A stretch of DNA of 64,000 nucleotides from Pagrus major (Eukaryota > Chordata > Actinopteri > Spariformes > Sparidae). How positions within the stretch are numbered: the stretch's first letter is position 1; every line of letters begins with the position of its first letter. Under the pieces are notes generated by a model that worked only from the letters and a program-made list of their open reading frames with translations, was not told where the DNA came from and searched no databases. The translations under genes and the position numbers were made by a program. Where the stretch lies: NCBI RefSeq assembly GCF_040436345.1, contig NC_133230.1, positions 12,906,197 to 12,970,196 of the forward strand. The letters are read 5' to 3'. Below are positions 45,968 through 58,260 of this stretch, piece after piece.

Positions 45968-48900
45968 TTACCCTCTGTGACAAATACGACTTCTCCACGG
46001 TGGTTCTGGCTTGTGCACCATTTGAGGAGGGATGTTGGGCAGCACAGGAGGATGAACTCCAGGTACTGAAGGCACAATGGGTGCTGGATGTATCATATGT
46101 GATCCATGGCCACCTGACGTTGGTCCAGAAACTGTGGCAGAAGTTGTTGGTTCTGGTACCTGTGTGGTTTGTGGCTCAGGTGTTGTTTCAGAAACTGTCG
46201 CAGGTGTTGTCGGTTCTGGTACCTGTGTGGTTTGTGGCTCAGGTGTTGTTTCAGAAACTGTCGCAGGTGTTGTCGGTTCTGGTACCTGTGTGGTTTGTGG
46301 CTCGGGTGTTGTTTCAGAAACTGTCGCAGGTGTTGTCGGTTCTGGTACCTGTGTGGTTTGTGGCTCAGGTGTTGTTTCAGAAACTGTCGCAGGTGTTGTC
46401 GGTTCTGGTACCTGTGTGGTTTGTGGCTCGGGTGTTGTTTCAGAAACTGTCGCAGGTGTTGTCGGTTCTGGTACCTGTGTGGTTTGTGGCTCGGGTGTTG
46501 TTTCAGAAACTGTCGCAGGTGTTGTCGGTTCTGGTACCTGTGTGGTTTGTGGCTCAGGTGTTGTTTCAGAAACTGTCGCAGGTGTTGTCGGTTCTGGTAC
46601 CTGTGTGGTTTGTGGCTCAGGTGTTGTTTCAGAAACTGTCGCAGGTGTTGTCGGTTCTGGTACCTGTGTGGTTTGTGGCTCAGGTGTTGTTTCAGAAACT
46701 GTCGCAGGTGTTGTCGGTTCTGGTACCTGTGTGGTTTGTGGCTCAGGTGTTGTTTCAGAAACTGTCGCAGGTGTTGTCGGTTCTGGTACCTGTGTGGTTT
46801 GTGGCTCAGGTGTTGTTTCAGAAACTGTCGCAGGTGTTGTCGGTTCTGGTACCTGTGTGGTTTGTGGCTCAGGTGTTGTTTCAGAAACTGTCGCAGGTGT
46901 TGTCGGTTCTGGTACCTGTGTGGTTTGTGGCTCAGGTGTTGTTTCAGAAACTGTCGCAGGTGTTGTCGGTTCTGGTACCTGTGTGGTTTGTGGCTCAGGT
47001 GTTGTTTCAGAAACTGTCGCAGGTGTTGTCGGTTCTGGTACCTGTGTGGTTTGTGGCTCAGGTGTTGTTTCAGAAACTGTCGCAGGTGTTGTCGGTTCTG
47101 GTACCTGTGTGGTTTGTGGCTCAGGTGTTGTTTCAGAAACTGTCGCAGGTGTTGTCGGTTCTGGTACCTGTGTGGTTTGTGGCTCAGGTGTTGTTTCAGA
47201 AACTGTCGCAGGTGTTGTCGGTTCTGGTACCTGTGTGGTTTGTGGCTCAGGTGTTGTTTCAGAAACTGTCGCAGGTGTTGTCGGTTCTGGTACCTGTGTG
47301 GTTTGTGGCTCAGGTGTTGTTTCAGAAACTGTCGCAGGTGTTGTCGGTTCTGGTACCTGTGTGGTTTGTGGCTCAGGTGTTGTTTCAGAAACTGTCGCAG
47401 GTGTTGTCGGTTCTGGTACCTGTGTGGTTTGTGGCTCAGGTGTTGTTTCAGAAACTGTCGCAGGTGTTGTCGGTTCTGGTACCTGTGTGGTTTGTGGCTC
47501 AGGTGTTGTTTCAGAAACTGTCGCAGGTGTTGTCGGTTCTGGTACCTGTGTGGTTTGTGGCTCAGGTGTTGTTTCAGAAACTGTCGCAGGTGTTGTCGGT
47601 TCTGGTACCTGTGTGGTTTGTGGCTCAGGTGTTGTTTCAGAAACTGTCGCAGGTGTTGTCGGTTCTGGTACCTGTGTGGTTTGTGGCTCAGGTGTTGTTT
47701 CAGAAACTGTCGCAGGTGTTGTCGGTTCTGGTACCTGTGTGGTTTGTGGCTCAGGTGTTGTTTCAGAAACTGTCGCAGGTGTTGTCGGTTCTGGTACCTG
47801 TGTGGTTTGTGGCTCAGGTGTTGTTTCAGAAACTGTCGCAGGTGTTGTCGGTTCTGGTACCTGTGTGGTTTGTGGCTCAGGTGTTGTTTCAGAAACTGTC
47901 GCAGGTGTTGTCGGTTCTGGTACCTGTGTGGTTTGTGGCTCAGGTGTTGTTTCAGAAACTGTCGCAGGTGTTGTCGGTTCTGGTACCTGTGTGGTTTGTG
48001 GCTCAGGTGTTGTTTCAGAAACTGTCATGGAAGTTGTTGGTTCTGGTACCTGTGTGGTTTGTGGCTCAGGTGTTGTTTCAGAAACTGTCGCAGGTGTTGT
48101 TGGTTCTGGTACCTGTGTGGTTTGTGGCTCAGGTGTTGTTTCAGAAACTGTCGCAGGTGTTGTTGGTTCTGGTACCTGTGTGGTTTGTGGCTCAGGTGTT
48201 GTTTCAGAAACTGTCGCAGGTGTTGTTGGTTCTGGTACCTGTGTGGTTTGTGGCTCAGGTGTTGTTTCAGAAACTGTCGCAGGTGTTGTTGGTTCTGGTA
48301 CCTGTGTGGTTTGTGGCTCAGGTGTTGTTTCAGAAACTGTCGCAGGTGTTGTTGGTTCTGGTACCTGTGTGGTTTGTGGCTCAGGTGTTGTTTCAGAAAC
48401 TGTGGCAGAAGTTGTCGGTTCTGGTGCCTGTGTGGTTTGTGGCTCAGGTGTTGTTTCAGAAACTGTGGCAGAAGTTGTCGGTTCTGGTACCTGTGTGGTT
48501 TGTGGCTCGGGTGTTGTTTCAGAAACTGTCACAGGTGTTGTTGGTTCTGGTACCTGTGTGGTTTGTGGCTCAGTTGTTGTTTCAGAAACTGTCGCAGGTG
48601 TTGTTGGTTCTGGTACCTGTGTGGTTTGTGGCTCGGGTGTTGTTTCAGAAACTGTCGCAGAAGTTGTTGGTTCTGGTGGCGGTGAGTCTGTATCAGGTGC
48701 AGTGTCCAGTTCAGGCGTTGACTCTGTGTCCATGGTTTCAGTCGTCATTTCAGGCTTCTCTTCACTTTGTTCTTCTCCTGCACTTTGACCACAATCACAT
48801 GGTTTAAGCTGAATGATGTTTTTAATAAGATCAACACTCGGGAAGTTCACACTTAAGACACCTAAGCAACCTCGGTTTGAGGAGCTCTTCCTATGTTCCT

Positions 48901-49888
48901 CCAGAAATTTGTAAAGCTGCACGTTAACCTTTTTTGCCAGGTTTTTAGGACTTTGAAAACGTGCTGCAGCGGTGTCAGTCACTACAATGAAATGGTCACA
49001 GAGATGCGACTTTGTGTGCTTCAGTTTTTTTTCAACGTTGGTTAGCTCGTTGTGGTAAAAGAAAAATGATTTAATGTTTTCTGTTCCGTCATGGAAGGAA
49101 CGACTCCGGAGAAAAACAATCTTTCCTCTTGCCTGTCGCATGTTTGGCACTGATAACTCATTCCATATTTTATCTTTGAACTCATCAGATGCAATCAACT
49201 CTTTTATTCGTCCTGCAGCTTTTGCCTCAGTTAGTTTCAATCTCAACAGCACAGTCTCACTCCTGTTGTCTTCTAAGAACTTAACAATGATCCTCAGGAC
49301 TTCATCCAATTGAGTTTTTTTCCAAAACTTCCAAGCTTGACCGTCCCTGATATAAACATGATCTTTGTCAAGCAGCTTTGTCCCAGCATGTACATTAATA
49401 TACCGTACTCCCACTTTAAGTTGCTCCTCCAAGGTCCAAACTTGACATTCAAAAAGTGGTCCACCATATAATGTTAAGCTGTCATGTGTTCCAGGAATGG
49501 AGATTGCCGATACGAGAGTCTCATCAGATATAGACTCCATCCAGTTGAGGTTGTACTTTGTTGGGTCAAGGTCTTGTTTATCATTAAAACCTTCCAGTTG
49601 CCCTGAACAGGAGGTTATTCTGGTGGGGGGAAGACAGGATACTTGCTAACTTGAACACATCTTAGGAATTTTCAACTTTGGTTTCAAAGTACAACTATTA
49701 TTTAATACCAAGCAAATAAAATCAGGAAACTGACAAAATATGAAAAGAATATTTGCTGAATAAGTTAGCGAACCATCCTAAAGAGATGTGATCGAGCACG
49801 TTCCCACGTACAGAATGTGGAAACTAGAATTATCAGTAATAGATTTGACTTACATTGAGAAAAGGCAGAAGAGAAGACGGATCTCCAT
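45968..49888 (-). CDS. Secreted PI-PLC X-domain protein with about 40 mucin-like 21-residue repeats; probable pseudoenzyme
   Basis: Two coding exons: 49888-49854 and 49619-45968 (donor GTAAGT; acceptor after a CCCCCCACCAG tract). They join to 1228 residues. The first 18 residues (MEIRLLFCLFSIITSCSG) form a signal peptide. Residues 19-290 are a PI-PLC X-like domain of the bacterial and fish '1-phosphatidylinositol phosphodiesterase' type, with IPGTHDS (His57, Asp58). At the positions of the bacterial catalytic Asp, Arg and second His, this protein has Asn87, His89 and Asp104. Phosphodiesterase activity is therefore doubtful. After a short acidic linker, residues of about 322-1180 are about 40 copies of a 21-residue unit starting PATVSETTPEPQ, 38% Thr/Ser and rich in Pro, a likely O-glycosylated stalk. 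There is no membrane segment. A minus-strand AATAAA is at 45864-45869. I know no gene symbol. Confidence 0.85.
46110..48690 (-). repeat. Coding 63-bp minisatellite, about 40 copies
   Basis: The period is exactly 63 bp (21 codons) with almost no length variation. Copies from about 46190 to 48000 are nearly identical. Copies toward the 5' side of the gene (48000-48690) carry shared variants, for example GTTGGTTC instead of GTCGGTTC, and one ATGGAA variant near 48027. The pattern suggests recent expansion by unequal exchange. Confidence 0.97.
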
Positions 49889-50758
49889 AGTTGGTTTTTG
49901 ATGGCTGATCTGTGGTCCGGTAAGCTCAATCAGGATTTTAGTTTTTTAGCTCTCTGCCCCCAGATGTGTTTACATTTTTGTCTAAACTCTTAAGCATCCG
50001 AAACGTTAAAAACAAGCCTCATAAAGCGTTTAACTGCTGACATGACTGTCACAAATAGGCAATTGTCTCCCTTGGAGTGAGCTGCTGTGAGAGAGAGAGA
50101 GAGAGCATAAAGATAAATTTAATTTGCATGTTACTACTCTCTAATCTTTTATTTAGACTGGGACGGAGACAGAGAGAGAAAGAGACAAAGACGTGGGTAT
50201 TGTAAAAGTGGTGAACTGATCGTATCATAACAGTTGTGGCTTCAGGCCCAGTCGTGGAGACACACAGCAGGGTTTTCTTTATATACACTGCATGTAGAGA
50301 TCATCCTTAACCTAAACTAAATTAAATAAGGTTTTTGAGAAACAGCCACAAAATATGGAGGACACCCGTATCTGTCAAATGTCATTATTTGGTTTCCAAG
50401 GTCTTACTTTCATGTTTGCATCACACTACAAACACACAGCAGCCTCGTTAGCCTTCTCTGGTTGGCTGTGCTGTGCTGTCACGTCATCCTTATCCTGGCC
50501 AATAAGCTCGTGTTGGCCTCTGCTGATCCTCTTCCTGACCACCTGTTGCATCTTAGTGCGGCAGGTTATCTGCAGAAGCATGATCAGATAAGACTTAACA
50601 TGGGCAATTTGTTGCCTGTGGAAAATTCACAACGGGAACAAATCAGATAATGACAAGACTGCTTCTGATCTGCAAGGGGCTCAAGAGCAAGCAAACGCCT
50701 GCTTCTGCACCAGCTTTTGCACGTATAGGGAGATAATCCCTGCTTTGTCTTTTGCAAG
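49889..50758. promoter_or_regulatory. Divergent intergenic region between the PI-PLC-like gene and oscp1
   Basis: This 870-bp gap separates the two start codons, which point away from each other, so both promoters should lie here. A CCAAT pentamer is at 50499-50503 with a CACGTCAT element shortly before it. A GA-rich (GAGAGA) tract lies near 50089-50105. No TATA box was assigned. Confidence 0.45.
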
Positions 50759-53700
50759 ATGTCTGTGAGAACTCTCCCTCTGGTTTTCATTAATCTTGGC
50801 GGAGAGATGCTTTACATACTGGACCAACGGCTGCGAGCTCAGAACACGTCTGAGGACAACTCAGAGAAAGGTAGAGGTAGCTAGAGGCCTGCTAGGTGTG
50901 TGCATATTTAGCCCCCGGTCATCCATCCTGCTTAACAAATGGTACCTGTCAGGTGTCACCTTATAAACTGAACATGTGCATCTCATGTTTCTCATCTGCA
51001 ACACCCCAGCTGAAACCTTTCTGTTCTTTCTCTCACGTCGGCATGCAGGAGTCTGGTCAGAAATGGACAGAAAAAGAGGTTTACTTACATGTTGTCTAGT
51101 CAGCTCCCTCTGCCCCTGTGGTGCATAGTATAGTGCTAAGTAGTAGATGTAAAATTTTCTTGAAAACAGTATTTAACATTGTCAGAGAGACAGACAGCTA
51201 AACAGCTAGTCTAATTAAAGCTATAGAACATCTAGCTAACACTATTAGCTAGCCGTAGCAATAGCCCTGGCGAGCTAAAACTGGAGCTAAATCTAACTGA
51301 TTGTACAGTGCTTGTAATGTCTGAAGAAAAAATAATTATTAAATGAACCTACATGTTGGTAAATGCTGTCTTTTAAATTAGGCAGCTAATCCGATTGGTG
51401 ATGGAGAAATTTACCTAGCTAAACTCTTGCTAACAGTTACTAGCTTATCTGTAACATCTCTGGCTCTGACTCTAGTGGAGTACATGCGATTTGGTGGGGT
51501 CAAGCTTCATTTTAACATATTTTATTCAACTGTAGGTTTATTTACTGGTAATTTCCATATATCAAAGTTTCAAATTTGACAGACAGAAAGACACTAGAGA
51601 GATAGAGATAGCCTACATTAATTAGAAAACTAGGCTCACTAAAGCAGGAGAACCTTGTGTTAGCTAGCTAAAACTAAAGCTAAATCCCGCTGATTTTAGG
51701 CTACTGTAATTGTAACAATGTATGAAAAGAACATTTTAATGAACCAACATGTTAGTAGGCTAATACTGTGTGTTACTCCACATAGGCTAACTAAGTGAGG
51801 CGGCTAATCCCATTGTAATGGAGAAACCAACCTAGCTAACGGTTACTAGCTTAGCCAAAACATCTCCGCCTCAAAAGTGTATTTAACAGAATATTTATAA
51901 TTGATTTTCACGTACTGTAAGTAAGAAAGTGTAACTTGTACTGTAAGTAAAAGTATGTAGTAGTATTTGGAAAGACAGGCAGACAGACACTAGCAAGCCA
52001 GAGATATATTTAAGCTAATCCATGTAGCCTAATTGAAATCCTACTCAGAATTAACCATGTTTCTGTTTTCTTCTATCCCCCATATTTATAGTTATGAATG
52101 ACATTGTTGGGACCATGTTTAGTAAAACCTTCATGGATGAACTCCTCAAACCTCAGCAGCTGTATTCTCACCGGACGATGAAAACAGTGCTAACTCGGTT
52201 AGCGCACACCTCCATCATGAGGCTGAGCCCGGCCAGCATGGACAGGGTACGTACAGGGTGTTGTCCTATGCTTCCAGGATAGCACCAGCTTTAAATCCTG
52301 GGGGGTTTAATGGTTTAAATGGTTTGGTTTTCCTCTTGCAGCTTTATGAACTGATGATCATGGCGTTCAAATATCAAGTCTTCCTTTGTCCACGGCCGAA
52401 AGATCTGCTGCTCATCTCTTACAACCACATAGATACCATCAGGGAGTTCGTAAAAGACACTCCTGTGGTCCTGAACCAAGTAGACGAGACGCACCGGAAG
52501 ATCATTGAGGTATATTGCTTCTTGTTGAAATGTTCTGCGAGCTCTGACACATGTTGCCCCGAGGATACAGTAGTTTACAGTCTGTACAGTTTGTACCTTC
52601 TGTCTGGATTCCAGCCGTCTCTTTTTATCACCTATATACTTTACGTACATCCTGTGACCTGTTTTTTGTTCTCGCTGTTGTTGTAGGTTTACTCGTCTTT
52701 ATCAGAAGGTGAATTCCAGCTTCTCAGACAAACACTGCTCATATTTTTTCAAGACATGAACGTTCGAGTGAGTTTCTCTGCTTTTATTCCTCCCTGATGA
52801 AAATATAGCAGCTTTTTTTTTCCAATTATTGATAGATTTTTTTTGTTATTCCTTCCTCTTAGGTGTCACTTTTCCTCAAAAATCAAGTCCAGAAACCCAA
52901 CGGACGTTTTGCCCTGTCGACATCGGGCCCAGTGCCTCATGGGATAGATGTTCCTGGGCTGATTAGGTCGGATTTATCACCTGGGAACCATGAATGTTTG
53001 GACTAAATGTCTGTAGTGGATGTTGAGATATTTCACTGGATGAGTTTAAAAAGTAAAGGTGAAAACTTTTGACCTGCTGGTGCTAGAAATTGGGCGCCAA
53101 TTAGCGATTGTTAGCATGCTAACACCCCAAAATACAATGGTAAACAAAGCAAACATAACACATGCTAAAGATCAAACTACATGCTAAAGATAAAACTACT
53201 TCAATGTCTCAGAAAAAGCAATAAAATAATTTCTCTCTGAGAGTTACGGTAGCTAACAGGGTTTAGTAAGGAAAGCTAATTGTGCTGCTAGGCTAAGCTA
53301 AGGCTCGCCGTTTCAACACAACTGAACTGATTTAGTTTAAGTTAATTTCTGTGCTTCTTTACTTGTTAAATAGATTATTTAATTTCTAGTTAACGTAATC
53401 TTTTTTCATTTTTAGCTAACCTACGGTAGCATAGCACTAGTATTACACGTCCCGTTTATCGTTGGCACCAGGTGTGGCTGCCTGTAGACGTCTGATGCAA
53501 CTGCAGACGCTCCTCTTTAACATGTCTTAATCTGAAATCGTCTCATAATTACTCGTCTGACCGATAGGAGGAAATTTGAAACATTCCAGCGTGTCATCAT
53601 CTTGTTTCCTGTTTCCACAGGACGTTTGACTGTAAGGGCCGAGAAGTGAGTCGAGTCGAGTTCCCCACCGGAGGGTGTTACAGCAGTCCTATCAGAGAGG

Positions 53701-56700
53701 GATCTTTTCTGCTGAATGGAGACCGAGTCAGCACACTGGGCCTGAACATGTACGAGCCGTGTGCTAACACACCACCGTGCACTGCAGACAGAACATGAGT
53801 GGGTCAGAACATGACGCTGCTGTTGTGTTTCCATGATTTAAAGGTACACTGTGAACCATCTAGAGGAGACGCACACGTCTAAGACTCCAACTGTGAAGGT
53901 AATAAATGTTTTACGTGCTGAGTGATGTGGAGGTTTACTGAAGAGACGAGGACAGACGTCTGTTTGACTGACTGGAAACATTTAATGTTGGAGAAACTCA
54001 AATATATTGGAAATAGGAATGTCCTGACTGTGTTTGTCATCTACAGTTTTAATATTTATGTACATGTCCAGTTTTTCTACATAATCTACTGTAGCTGCAC
54101 TATTCCCCCAACGTTATAACTAATAACTCTACTTTAAATTAAAAAATTAATAACTATCATTCACAGCTCCGATTGATGGTGGTCCAAAATATTTGACTGA
54201 CCGGGCCACAAAATCTATAATAATGATAATAAAAATGATAATAATAAAATAATAATAATAATAATAATAGTGAAAATTATAAAAAATAATAATAATAATA
54301 AAAAAATAAAAATGAAAATAATAAAAATGAAAATAATAAAAATGAAAATAATAAAAAATGATAATAAAATAATAATAATAATAATAAAAAATGATAATAA
54401 AATAATAATAATAATAATAATGAAAATTATAAAAAATAATAAAATAATAAAAATGAAAATAATAAAAAAATAATAATAATAATAATAATGAAAATGACAA
54501 AGTGCTTCACAAAGACATAAAACAGGAGAAATTACAGATAAATTATAAACAACAGTCTAATTTATACAATAATCAAACAAGCAAGGTGAGAATTACTCAA
54601 ACAAATTAAAGACAACTAAAAAAGGCAGAGCGAGCCGGCTGATCTGCTCCGGCCTCCGTACAGAGGTCTGGAAGTTTTACGACATTATGATTTATCCTTC
54701 GAGTTTGGCATCCGCGTTAAACAAACATCTGAACATGACGGTTAAACATGCGGAAAAACAACACTGAAAAATAAGTAGGTCAAGAAGCTCAGTGTGCCAC
54801 GCTTTCACGGCCACTCCTCAAGGCAAACAAGTCGTCATTACACACCTCAGGGCTGCATGTGTGTCACACAAATATACTCAAATATATTGGAAATAGGAAT
54901 GTCCTGATTGTGTTTTTCATCTACAGTTTTAATATTTATTTACATGTCCAGTTTTTCTACATAATCTACTGTAGCTGCACTATTCCCCCTACATTATAAC
55001 TAATAACTCTACTTTAAATTAAGAAAATAAATAACTGTATCATTCACAGCTCCCATTGATGGTGGTCCAAAATATTTGACTGAGTGGGCCACAAAATCTA
55101 TAATAATGATAATGATATTAATAATAATGATAATGATAATAATATTAATAGTGATAATTATAAAATAAAATAATAATAAAATAAAAATAATAAAAATGAA
55201 AATAATAAAAAATAATAAAAAATAATAATAATAATGAAAATGATAAAATAATAATGATAATAAAAAAGGTTATAAAAATAGAAAATAAAGTAATAATGAA
55301 AATAATAATAATGAAAATAATAATAATAATGAAAATGATCAAAAATAAAAGAAATAATAAAATAATAATAATAATATAAAAATGAAAATGACAAAGTGCT
55401 TCACAAAGACATAAAACAGGAGAAATTACAGATAAATTTTAAACAACAGTCCAATTTATACAATAACCAAACAAGCAAGGTGAGAATTACTAAAACAAAT
55501 TAAAGACAACTAACAAAGGCAGAGCGAGCCGGCCTGAATGCTCCGGCCTCCGTACAGAGGTCTGGAAGTTTTACGACATTATGATTTATCCTTCGCGTTT
55601 GGCATCCGCGTTCAACGAACATCTGAACATGACGGTTAAACATGCGGAAAAACAACACTGAAAAATAAGTAGGTCAAGAAGCTCAGTGTGCCACGCTTCA
55701 CGGCCAAACAAGGCAAACAAGTCGTCATTACACACCTCAGGGCTGCATGTGTGTCACACAAATATACTCAAATATATTGGAAATAGGAATGTCCTGATTG
55801 TGTTTTTCATCTACAGTTTTAATATTTATTTACATGTCCAGTTTTTCTACATAATCTACTGTAGCCGCACTATTCCCCCTACATTATAACTAATAACTCT
55901 ACTTTAAATTAAGAAAATAAATAACTGTATCATTCACAGCTCCCATTGATGGTGGTCCAAAATATTTGACTGAGTGGGCCACAAAATCTATAATAATGAT
56001 AATGATATTAATAATAATGATAATGATAATAATATTAATAGTGATAATTATAAAATAAAATAATAATAAAATAAAAATAATAAAAATGAAAATAATAAAA
56101 AATAATAAAAAAAAATAATAATAATGAAAATGATAAAATAATAATGATAATGAAAATGATAATAATAGAAAATAAAGTAATAATGAAAATAATAATAATG
56201 AAAATAATAATAATAATGAAAATGATCAAAAATAAAAAAATAATAATAATAAAAATGAAAATGACAAAGTGCTTCACAAAGACATAAAACAGGAGAAATT
56301 ACAGATAAATTTTAAACAACAGTCCAATTTATACAATAACCAAACAAGCAAGGTGAGAATTACTCAAACAAATTAAAGACAACTAACAAAGGCAGAGCGA
56401 GCCGGCCTGATCTGCTCCGGCCTCCGTACAGAGGTCTGGAAGTTTTACGACATTATGATTTATTCTTCGCGTTTGGCATCCGCGTTCAACAAACATCTGA
56501 ACATGACGGTTAAACATGCGGAAAAACAACACTGAAAAATAAGTAGGTCAAGAAGCTCAGTGTGCCACGCTTTCACGGCCACTCCTCAAGGCAAACAAGT
56601 CGTCATTACACACCTCAGGGCTGCATGTGTGTCACACAAAGCGCTCTGCAATACGCATGTCACTCACACATGTAACACACCACCATAAAAACCTTATGAC

Positions 56701-57503
56701 CTTGTTAAAGATTTAACTAGCTGACTGTAGAGTAATTGAGACGTGACTTCACCTGTCAGAAATAATGATCAAATTATAGGATTTAGGACTAAGAGGTACC
56801 TTTTACTTTTTATACTTCCCAGACTTTATTTTTAAAATGTGGTGAGGCTACTTTTACTTAAGTCTGCAGCCTGATGCACCGGCTGTGAGTAGGTTAGAAG
56901 TTATAATGTAACGTACAGTGTTGTGCTTTAGGTTCGAGTCTGTCTTTCTATTCATTGTGACCTTTGCGTGCTCCTCCGTGCTGCAGCAGACAGACGACAC
57001 TCCCAACCTGCTGGCCAAAGAGGAGCTGAACCTGCTGGCTCGTCTGATGGGCAGCATGAAGGCCGAGGACACGCCCAAAGCTGAGACTGTCTTTCGGATC
57101 AATCTGTTTACTACAAAGGAGGAGGAGGAGGAGGAAGAGCAGGCGTGAGTGCTTTTCTGTCTTTGTTCGTTATCGATTATATTATCAAATGAACATTAAT
57201 TTACACACATGTGACTTTTGTTTTGGTTGACAGGAGAGCTTCAGGCGGAGCTGAGGAGTCCTCGTTTGAAGTGATAAATATTCAGGCGATGCAGGTACAG
57301 CAGGGCAGGGACAGAGGACGCCTTGTGACGCTGACATGTACTGAAAATGTGTTGACAATTTGTGTTTCATATTGATTCAGGACGAACAGGCTGCGACTGA
57401 GCTGGCTCTGATCGCCGGGCAGTTTGCAGAAGGAGAGGAGAAGCCCGAAAACCCCGAGAGCAACAAAGGAGACGACCTGCTCGCCATGATGGACGACCTC
57501 TGA
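50759..57503 (+). CDS. oscp1: OSCP1 (organic solute carrier partner 1, NOR1)
   Basis: Conserved single-domain protein (Oscp1 family), reported to help organic solute transport and also known as NOR1. The molecular role is not settled. Ten coding exons: 50759-50870, 52092-52246, 52342-52509, 52687-52767, 52863-52966, 53621-53749, 53844-53898, 56987-57141, 57234-57294, 57381-57503. All phases fit and give 380 residues (human about 379). Diagnostic stretches are MSVRTLPLVFINLGGEMLYI at the start, FKYQVFLCPRPKDLL, GEFQLLRQTLLIFFQDM, GPVPHGIDVPGLIR, LLAKEELNLLARLMGSM, FEVINIQAMQ and the terminal KGDDLLAMMDDL. A Glu run in exon 8 comes from a GAG microsatellite. No signal peptide or membrane helix is apparent. 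AATAAA lies at 57818-57823. Introns 1 and 7 carry tandem duplications. Confidence 0.95.
51186..52040. repeat. Diverged tandem repeat of about 392 bp in oscp1 intron 1
   Basis: Similar sequence restarts near 51186, 51578 and 51971, each with a GACAGACAG-like block followed by TAGC-rich sequence. Further shared blocks include GGCAGCTAATCC against GGCGGCTAATCC and GTTACTAGCTTA. The third copy is partial. Confidence 0.6.
53996..56640. repeat. Three tandem copies of a unit of about 880-890 bp in oscp1 intron 7
   Basis: Copies start at 53996, 54876 and 55766 with ACTCAAATATATTGGAAAT. Each contains an (AAT)n/(AATAAT) tract, AAAGTGCTTCACAAAGAC, a segment with GAGCCGG and CTCCGGCCTCCG, and ends in GCATGTGTGTCACACAAA. 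Copies 2 and 3 are nearly identical outside the microsatellite; copy 1 is more diverged. No coding capacity was seen. Confidence 0.9.
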
Positions 57504-58260
57504 TCCCGTCGGCGTAGTTTCAGCGAGATGGTGCGACACGTTTATTGTTTTCAACTCTGCTACCTAACTCTGGTTGATGCCGGGCTCTTTATCTCAGGAA
57601 TAATCATGCATAAAACTGTCACTGTGAGTTAATATGTAATGTCCAGAATATTCAGTTGTTGATGTGTTCAGTTCTACACTTTGTTTGTTTAACATTAATT
57701 AGACAGTAAGATAAAAATATAATATATCTTTTAAATCATCAGTATGTTGAAATGTACCTGATGAATGGGCTGGAAATTGTAAAACTGCTATATTTGATAT
57801 GTATTTTCTATAAAGTAAATAAAGTATTTATTCATATTTTTGGTTTGATTTCTCTGTCATCAATTTTGAAGGATGATTAGATGTATAATTTATTGACCGA
57901 AATGCCAAATATGGTGCACAAATATCATACTAATATACATGTTATGTGTGAATGTATGATTGTATCAATCCCTTGTATTTATTTAGATTGATTGGTTGAT
58001 TATTCTCCTGATATATTTTATTTAATTCACCATAATTCTGTCTTGTATGTTTTTTGTATATGCTTTCTTGGCTTGGACACTCCTGTGAGAGAGATTTTTA
58101 AACTTTCCTGCTAAAATTAACATATAAAAATGTATTAATAAAATACAGTGACACCAGTGGATGAATATAATTGAATCAAATAATGAATTAATCAATCATT
58201 CAGGGAGTTTAAACACTGGTACACTGAGGGAAAACACCAGAAAACATGCAGTACTGCAGG
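57504..58260 (+). other. oscp1 3' UTR and gap to lsm10
   Basis: The oscp1 3' UTR runs to a polyadenylation signal AATAAA at 57818-57823. The remaining 440 bp is AT-rich and shows no other feature. Confidence 0.6.

Noticed and set aside
46110..48690. CRISPR-like direct repeat array
   Set aside because: Units are contiguous with no unique spacers, lie in a eukaryotic coding exon and keep the reading frame. It is a coding minisatellite.
46000..48807. Three very long plus-strand open frames (935, 903 and 838 residues) antisense to the PI-PLC-like gene
   Set aside because: They arise because the 63-bp repeat is a multiple of three and its unit has no stop in those frames. They lack any domain and the minus-strand frame has the PI-PLC head and signal peptide.
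52258..52686. 142-residue open frame as a separate gene
   Set aside because: It is oscp1 exon 3 read through both flanking introns. Splice sites and human similarity define 52342-52509 only.
54147..56277. Tyr/Phe/Ile-rich open frames in oscp1 intron 7
   Set aside because: They are translations of (AAT)n tracts within the tandem repeats.
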